The position numbers and the translations under genes are program-made. From Amphibalanus amphitrite (lineage: Eukaryota; Arthropoda; Thecostraca; Balanomorpha; Balanidae), in contig NW_024881518.1 in assembly GCF_019059575.1 (NCBI RefSeq), positions 434,001 through 498,000 of the forward strand: a stretch of 64,000 nt of DNA. The letters are read 5' to 3'. How positions within the stretch are numbered: the first letter of the stretch is position 1; each line of letters starts with the position of its first letter. A model generated the notes under the pieces. It made no database searches and was not told where the DNA came from. It was given only the letters and a program-made list of their open reading frames with translations. Of this stretch, positions 58,301 through 64,000 are shown one piece after another.

Positions 58301-61300
58301 TCGTGAGCTGACTCGCGTGGCTGTGAACCTCATCGCCACCGGGTTCCAAATCGGCTACCTCATGTTCGTCGACACGTCGCTCTACTTCATCATGGAGACA
58401 ATCCGGAGCAACGGCTACGTCAAGACCAACTTCAAGCGCCGCACGCCTGCCAAGGCGGTCGTACAAGGCGATGGATTCATGGCGGACGCTATCCGTTCAA
58501 CATTCACCCACATGCCGCAGTCCTTCTCCAGTAACATCCCCGAGATTGACACCACCGAGTGTGTTCCGTACGGCTGGCCGCCGAACCACGACCGCTACCG
58601 CCAGATCATCGTCTTCTACCTCATGGTTCTCGTGTTCGGTCTCGCGCAGCCTCTGGCATTGCGTCTTCGCCATATCGCCTGCGGGTGGTACTACCCAGAA
58701 CGTGCCAGAAAGCGGGCGCTCTGGCTTTACAACGCCATACTGAAACGCCGCGGCGGTTTTATATCATTCGTGCAGCGAACCCTCCGTCGCAAGCAGCTCG
58801 TCGACCCAAACATGGATGTGGTGGGGAGGATTCTGGAGCGGCTGGCGATCTCGATCCCTTGTCTTCGCGTGATGCTCACCTACCTCGGCATGGTTCGCGT
58901 CTACTGCGGCGTCTGCTCGGAGAGCTATGACCCGGAGGCTGACGAGGGCGCCTTCCGTCGCTGTGATAACTACGGCTGCGAGGGTGTGTACTGCCACGAG
59001 TGTTTCTCCGACATGAACAACCGGTGCACTATCTGTCTGAAGCCAGTTGACTACGGAGACATCTCTGACATCAGCGAAGAGGTCGACTCCAGCTCTGACG
59101 AGGAACTCATCAAGAAGCGAGAAGAGCGCCTTCTTATGAAGGAGCTGGGACTGCCTCCTCTTGAAGAGGATGAAAAGGAAGACGAGGATCTCGAGTACGA
59201 CTACCAGGAGGATCCTGACCAAGCTGATGGCTGGGATTCAGACCAAGAGCGGTGGCAAAACCGACGCAAAGCGAGGCGTGACGTCGAGAATCAAAACAAG
59301 GACGGCGGAGCGACTATGGATATGCTGGAGAGTGAGGAGGAGAGCGACGATGAAGAGGCAGACGAAGTGATCGACACGTTCCACCCAGACGAGCTCAATG
59401 ACGCCGACGATGAGGAGGAAGAGGAGGGCGAGGACGAAGAAGATGACGAGGTGGCCAAACTCCTGCCGCTTCCAAAGAACAAAGCGAGCGCGGCGGCCGC
59501 TAACTTGATTTCCACTGCAGTGTAATGGGGTTGGGGTAGGTGGCGCGCTTCTACGAAGTCCATGCCTTCTCCAATGTGTGAAATGCATCAGCACACACGC
59601 TGGTTCGTGTGCTATACTTTCCCGTGGCGCCAGTAAACGTGTGTTTCTCTCAATTAGCTGTCATGTCTCTGTGCTGTCCAATCCGTGTAATGAGCCCACA
59701 GTGTCCCTTGTGGTGTGAATTGTGAATTGTGATGTCCTTTGTCGAGTAACGTCCTACTAAGGAGAGTGGCTCTTGTAAACTAGCTGTGATTGAATGCGCA
59801 TGCTGTAGCAATTATTTTCAAAGGGTATGCCGTATGTACTAGAATGAATTGCGCCATGCAACTAATAAAGTTGGGACTGAAACCAAGAATAGCTATCTCT
59901 TTCATACAACACAGCACTGTTGGCAGTACGAAATGCCGGCCGAATCGGCCCTTTTACAACAGATAATACACTGAATTAAATCGGACATCAAAGAGCTGAC
60001 GCATACTTTAATCAGTTAGCTGCGAACATTTTTCGTATGCCATATCATTAAACTTATACGAGTATATCTCACGAAATAATAATCATCACTCATTTTAACG
60101 ACTCCTTCTTTCGCGCCATCAACACAGTCATAGGCATGCTCAGAGCTCTCTATCTGCATCCTTCCGAATGCCAACATCTCCGTTGTTCCCAGTACACTAC
60201 ACAGAAAAACGGACCAGTTTCCCAGAGTTCCGCATCTATCAGGCGTTTCAGTAATATCATCAAGTATCCTTCCACTTTCAATCTAACGTCAACATCTTGA
60301 TTCAGATTACCTCACACCTTCAACTCATCACATAATCCACAGCTCCAACAGCAGACTTGGATTTCCCGTACATACCCGCACACTGCGGTCTAACCCCACC
60401 ACCTCCATCCCTCAGCCGACCGTCCCACTGCGGTCTAACACCACCCCATCCCTCAGCCGACCGTCCCACTGCGGTCTAACCCCACCCCATCTCTCAGCCG
60501 ACCGTCCCACTGCGGTCTAACCCCACCCCATCCCTCAGCCGACCGTCCCACTGCGGTCTAACCCCACCCCATCCCTCAGCTGGCCGTCCCACTGCGGTCT
60601 AATCCCACCCCATCCCTCAGCCGACCGTCCCACTGCGGTCTAACCCCACCTCCATCCCTCAGCCGACCGTCCAACTGCGGTCTAACCCCACCCCATCCCT
60701 CAGCCGACCGTCCCACTGCGGTCTAACCCCACCCCATCCCTCAGCCGACCGTCCCACTGCGGTCTAACCCCACCCCCATCCCTCAGCCGACCGTCCCACT
60801 GCGGTTTAACCCCGGACCTCCATTCCTCAGCCGACCGTCTCACTGCGGTCTAACACCACCCCATCCCTCAGCCGACCGTCCCACTGCGGTCTAACCCCAC
60901 CTCCATCCCTCAGCCGACCGTCCCACTGCAGTCTAACCCCCATGACCTCCATCCCTCAGCCGACCGTCCCACTGCGGTCTAACCCCATCCCATCCCTCAG
61001 CCGACCGTCCCACTGCGGTCTAAAGGCCTGGCTACACTATGCGTTTTCTTCGTGCGTTTTTTGCGTGTTTGCGTGTTTTGCGTGATATCGTTCTAGAAAA
61101 AAGAACGATATTACGTTTTTGTGATGTTTTTCACCTTAAATTTTAGTTACATAAGAGTTATATTAGCTTTTGTATATAACCAAAGTAAAAATTATATTGT
61201 TTATAACTTTTTTCCTAGAACGATATTACGCAAAACACGCAAACTTGCAAAAACGCACGCAGAAAACGCATAGTGTAGCCAGGCCTTAACACCACCCCAT

Positions 61301-63780
61301 CCCTCAGCCGACCGTCCCACTGCGGTCTAACCCCACCCCATCCCCCCGCCGACCGTCCCACTGCGGTCTAACCCCGGACCCCCATCCCTCAGCCGACCGT
61401 CCCACTGCGGTCTAACCCCACCCCATCCCTCAGCCGACCGTCCCACTGCGGTCTAACCCCACCCCATCCCTCAGCTGACCGACCCACTGCGGTCTAACCC
61501 CACCTCCTCCATCCCTCAGCCGACCGTCCCACTGCGGTCTAACCCCACCTCCTCCATCCCTCAGCCGACCGTCCCACTGCGGTCTAACCCCACCCCATCC
61601 CTCAGCCGACCGTCCCACTGCGGTCTAGCCCCACCCCATCCCTCATCCGACCGTCCCACTGTGGTCTAACCCCACCCCATCCCTCAGCCGACCGTCCCAC
61701 TGCGGTCTAACCCCACCCCATCCCTCAGCCGACCGTCCCACTGCAGTCTAACCCCCATCACCTCCATCCCTCAGCCGACCGTCCCACTGCGGTCTAACAC
61801 CACCCCATCCCTCAGCCGACCGTCCCACTGCGGTCTAACCCCACCCCATCCCTCAGCCGACCGTCCCACTGCGGTCTAACCCCGGACCCCATCCCTCAGC
61901 CGACCGTCCCACTGCGGTCTAACACCACCCCATCCCTCAGCCGACCGTCCCACTGCAGTCTAACCCCACCACCCCATCCCTCAGCCGACCGTCCCACTGC
62001 GGTCTAACCCCACCCCCATCCCTCAGCCGACCGTCCAACTGCGGTCTAACACCACCCCATCCCTCAGCCGACCGTCCCACTGCAGTCTAACCCCACCACC
62101 CCATCCCTCAGCCGACCGTCCCACTGCAGTCTAACCCCACCCCATCCCTCAGCTGGCTGCGGCACTCGTGATGTCGCATACCCACTGGATTTACGGCACC
62201 TTCATCAGCTTCAACGGACTGCTGATCGCAGAGTCTCAGTCAGAGACAGCGCGCCTCAGTCTACCTGAAGCCACTCTGGTGGCTTCCATTGCGCAGGCCG
62301 GCCGCGTCCTAGGTTAGTGGGGGTGGGGGGGGGGGACAGAGCGTCATAGTGTATGAGATTAGTCATAGGCTAGTGGAAAAGTGTCTAGATTCTAGGGGAA
62401 GGTATAAGTTTGTGTGATAGCAAGGGAACAAAAAGTGATTCTCGGGCTGGCAATATTACTAGGAGCGAATGGATAATGCCAATGCTTGTGCGCCATCAAC
62501 TCCCCAGTCCCCAGTCCCATCTACTAGCTCAACTTCATCCTATCTCTTCAGATAACCTGACAGCACCCGATTTCTCGCCAGGCTGCCTGCTCTCCGCCCA
62601 GCTGACCGACCGCCTGGGCGTGCTGCGGGTCATCCAGCTCGGCACGCCCATCAACCTGCTGGCCTGGCCTCTGATGACCCTAACCAGCGGCATGACCACG
62701 ATGGTAGCCGGATCGATCCTGCTTGGGGTATTTGTAGGCCTCAACGCGTTCGGAGGACGGCTATACATCGCCGAGGTAGGCACAGAGACAGGGGGAGGGG
62801 TATGTACCTAGTGTCTGCTGCCAACAAAGTAACTACATAGTGACGCAGCTGGTGGTGTATGTAAGGTGTGAATGCAATTTATTTCCATGAGCTTGCTTAT
62901 GGAAAGTGATACAAACTGATTTTTAGCAGCACTTATCGTTAATTTAGCGCAGCACTAAGTACTAACGAATAATCACATTGCACGTGTGTGGGGGTGCAGC
63001 CGAGACAGAGGTCCAGGTATGTACCACATAGCCAAGCCGTTAATTTAGTTGGCCTTTTTTGAACTGATTTATTTTCGTGAATGGGTGTTTTTACGGTAGT
63101 CCGTACGCCCTACCCCGTTTAGCAGCTCAGCGACGGCAGTGATTTCGTTACGCGATCCAGTGACGTCATTTGCCCGCTCGGCCAGGTGAGCTCAGTGCAC
63201 CGTAGGGCCACACTCTGCTATCTGCCGACCACCGCGGTCGGTGTGGCCCTGTTGGCCTGCTTCTCGCTCAGTGCTGCCATCCCGTGGCGATACGCGGCAC
63301 TACTCTGCGGCTGTGTGCCCTCTGTTCTGCACTTCTTTGGAGCGACTCTGCTGCCAAACTCGCCAAGGTAGGCGAGAGCCATAACATTGCCGAGTAGAAT
63401 CGTCGTAAAGCATGCCAGTGGACGTTCTTGCGTATGCAAATAAGTTGGAATGGATATTGGCACATGCCACATAATCTACTTGTCGTAACAAACGTGTGTT
63501 ACCAAACATGCTTTTTCCAAATACAGATGCGGGTTATCCATTTTCGAACATAAGTTGCATTTCGCACTGTGCAAAGAAAGCTACAAAGGGATAAGTCACA
63601 CACGAATTGACCTTAGTACCGCGAACTGCCGACAGATGGCTCTTGCATCACGGCGCTGCCGAGGAGCAGGCCCGGAAATCCATCGCTTTCTACCGTGGAC
63701 CACAAGCGGACATATCGTCTGAGCTTAGGGATATCCGGCTCTCCCTCAAAGGCGGCAAGAATCTCAATATTCTCCGGCAG
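55338..63780 (+). CDS. Sugar-porter-like MFS transporter, paralogue 3 (first five coding exons; continues beyond window)
   Basis: Exons 55338-55382, 62153-62312, 62582-62775, 63186-63367 and 63636-63780 join in phase. Intron positions and phases (0, 1, 0, 2, 0) equal those of paralogue 2. Exon 1, MAVEVKGPRERLWAQ with a GTGAGG donor, is inferred from its phase and its likeness in position to paralogues 1 and 2; it is less certain than the rest. TM1 is LAAALVMSHTHWIYGTF; then TDRLG, GRLYIAE, LLPNSPRWL and RKSIAFYRG follow as in the paralogues. Helices 7-12 lie outside the window. Intron 1 (6.8 kb) contains the DC-STAMP gene and a minisatellite that abuts exon 2. Confidence 0.85.
55383..56828. 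other. Intron 1 of paralogue 3 before the nested gene
   Basis: AT-rich with no coding sequence recognised. It must contain the promoter of the DC-STAMP gene; a weak TATA-like TTTTATAT lies at about 56775. Confidence 0.4.
56829..59525 (+). CDS. DC-STAMP domain protein with C-terminal RING-like finger (sneaky/DCST1/2 family), intronless
   Basis: A single 898-codon frame with its own AATAAA at 59864. A basic coiled stretch (residues about 70-100) precedes membrane helices near 108-135, 138-160, 165-200 and 410-435. The DC-STAMP domain ends near 620-650 with LAQPLALRLRHIACGWYYPE. At about 691-737, CGVCSESYDP, RRCDNYGCEGVYCHECF and CTICLKP form a RING-like zinc finger as in sneaky, SPE-42 and DCST1/2. 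The remaining 150 residues are highly acidic, longer than in the human proteins. Family members act in sperm-egg fusion or sperm membrane breakdown, so sperm expression is expected (inference). No introns interrupt the frame, unlike every neighbour. It sits in the first intron of sugar-porter paralogue 3 on the same strand. DCST1 versus DCST2 cannot be decided. Confidence 0.9.
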   Translation: MFWEILKKAIVAHIAMIRLERAKMNSWRKRIGLRPKYPIWDEVVWWWGGICRELLVRGICPCFFLFKNRQTEEEIKEELAKQEAEKRKAERKKRKNPPLWRVKGTWHNQIVMALFGFACGAVATLAIYFFMVFQLTYNPFTATMFCLCVGPFLTIGLAFSEEFRLMGILIFPYMFAGRGRAMLLSFCLVLAVNGPGKSIIFNAEVLNDSLACYYNVLVNVICDVIKQGLNGVMSVVQAIVNMATQMMCIYKKIMKVFAQIKNAMMDIGVAIKSAFTWLQAIEGVCDEKYGGPMQRCEKTFNDATDNCMATLGLGALNYHLCSIVDWFKGICMFARIIEYLCQPARGARKGSVDDARSYMYQASGKYHSFFLFGLELYSDFDMKVNMSKSLKQIRKEIFDEVVDRGGWVFFIMDAFSWSCVVYILLILAKAVMYRYRYVTDDGYDNHYLSVLIKRVDDKREQMEKPTVLPLKTREMRRYIDPMSLALTRTEIRELTRVAVNLIATGFQIGYLMFVDTSLYFIMETIRSNGYVKTNFKRRTPAKAVVQGDGFMADAIRSTFTHMPQSFSSNIPEIDTTECVPYGWPPNHDRYRQIIVFYLMVLVFGLAQPLALRLRHIACGWYYPERARKRALWLYNAILKRRGGFISFVQRTLRRKQLVDPNMDVVGRILERLAISIPCLRVMLTYLGMVRVYCGVCSESYDPEADEGAFRRCDNYGCEGVYCHECFSDMNNRCTICLKPVDYGDISDISEEVDSSSDEELIKKREERLLMKELGLPPLEEDEKEDEDLEYDYQEDPDQADGWDSDQERWQNRRKARRDVENQNKDGGATMDMLESEEESDDEEADEVIDTFHPDELNDADDEEEEEGEDEEDDEVAKLLPLPKNKASAAAANLISTAV
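59864..59869 (+). terminator. Poly(A) signal of the DC-STAMP gene
   Basis: AATAAA about 340 bases after the stop codon, followed by a T/G-containing stretch. Confidence 0.6.
60379..62152 (+). repeat. 41 bp minisatellite ending on the 3' splice site of paralogue 3 exon 2
   Basis: About 37 copies of a roughly 41 bp unit. Each holds CTAAC (branch-point-like), the pyrimidine-rich CCCACCCCATCCCTCAG and then CCGACCGTCCCACTGCGGT. The last copy's CCATCCCTCAG is the acceptor of exon 2 (CTGGCTGCGGCACT...), which itself resembles the unit after CAG. A copy at 60567-60590 reads CAGCTGGCC, as the exon does. A MITE interrupts the array at 61024-61286. Confidence 0.93.
61024..61286. mobile_element. 263 bp MITE (PIF/Harbinger-like) inside the minisatellite
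   Basis: About 80 bp terminal inverted repeats begin AGGCCTGGCTACACTATGCG on both strands. The 3 bp target TAA is duplicated (61021-61023 and 61287-61289). The repeat unit's CTAACACCACC is restored when the element is removed. A TWA target and GGCC-type ends fit PIF/Harbinger. No coding capacity. Confidence 0.85.
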
Positions 63781-64000
63781 GTACGCTTCATATTTATGCA
63801 CGCTGCGCAGTGGCAGTGAATTGCATATCTCTGAGAAAAGTGGGCCATGGGCAAAGAGCTAGGAAGTTATGATAAGAATATATCCATTTTGATATAAATA
63901 TATAAACAAGGGAATGGGAGTGATACAAAACAAAAGTAAAAAAAAATCACGAGTTAATCAATTTTTTTGCGAAACGCAACTTATGCAACTGGTGTCCGGT

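Noticed and set aside
60379-62152. CRISPR-like array of regularly spaced repeats
   Set aside because: Units are contiguous without unique spacers and the genome is eukaryotic; it is a minisatellite.

Overview
The window is nuclear DNA of an animal. It shows spliced genes with GT-AG introns, GC-rich exons in AT-richer flanks, LTR retrotransposons of the BEL/Pao and Gypsy type, TTAA-flanked inverted-repeat elements and many minisatellites. Gene content (SNX7/30, an ARFGEF/Sec71-type Arf exchange factor, sugar-porter MFS paralogues in tandem, a DC-STAMP/sneaky-type protein) and consensus ecdysone-receptor-like palindromes in repeats fit an arthropod, possibly a crustacean. That assignment is inference; no species can be named from the sequence.

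Layout. 1-890: TTAA element cut by the window edge. 1646-9424 (+): complete nine-exon SNX7/SNX30-like gene of 450 codons, poly(A) signal at 10208. 11919-18341 (-): seven exons of an ARFGEF1/2 (Sec71) gene covering the Sec7 domain and the start of HDS1. One exon is split by a 2.16 kb Gypsy-type LTR element (14673-16829) with identical LTRs and a 4 bp target duplication. 18557-26091 (-): BEL/Pao element with 477 bp LTRs and a frameshifted coding region. 26092-29785: LINE fragment, GA microsatellite, one orphan exon-like ORF and a CpG-rich block. 29786-37419 (+): sugar-porter paralogue 1 (four exons, 515 codons). 37987-40873: nested TTAA element. 46336-53050 (+): paralogue 2 (eight exons, 590 codons). 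55338-63780 (+, running off the window): paralogue 3. Its first intron holds a complete intronless DC-STAMP/RING gene (56829-59525) and a 1.8 kb minisatellite.

The most unusual pattern is that four minisatellites sit exactly on exon-intron junctions. Each repeats the splice site together with adjoining exon bases: the 3' splice site of SNX exon 8 (each decoy copy mostly followed by an in-frame stop), two 5' splice sites in the ARFGEF gene (copies in frame), and the 3' splice site of paralogue 3 exon 2 (each unit has a CTAAC branch-point-like motif, a pyrimidine tract and CAG). I know of no general description of such junction-captured tandem arrays. This is my best candidate for an undescribed phenomenon here.

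The other main theme is a family of TTAA-terminal (piggyBac-like) non-autonomous elements with G-tract/C-tract hairpins near their ends and interiors dense in AGGTCA nuclear-receptor half-sites, including perfect IR1 palindromes. Three DR1 sites made of the same half-site lie directly before the start codon of paralogue 3. The three sugar-porter paralogues show 3'-biased intron loss (paralogue 1) and a probable gene-conversion tract (paralogues 2 and 3).
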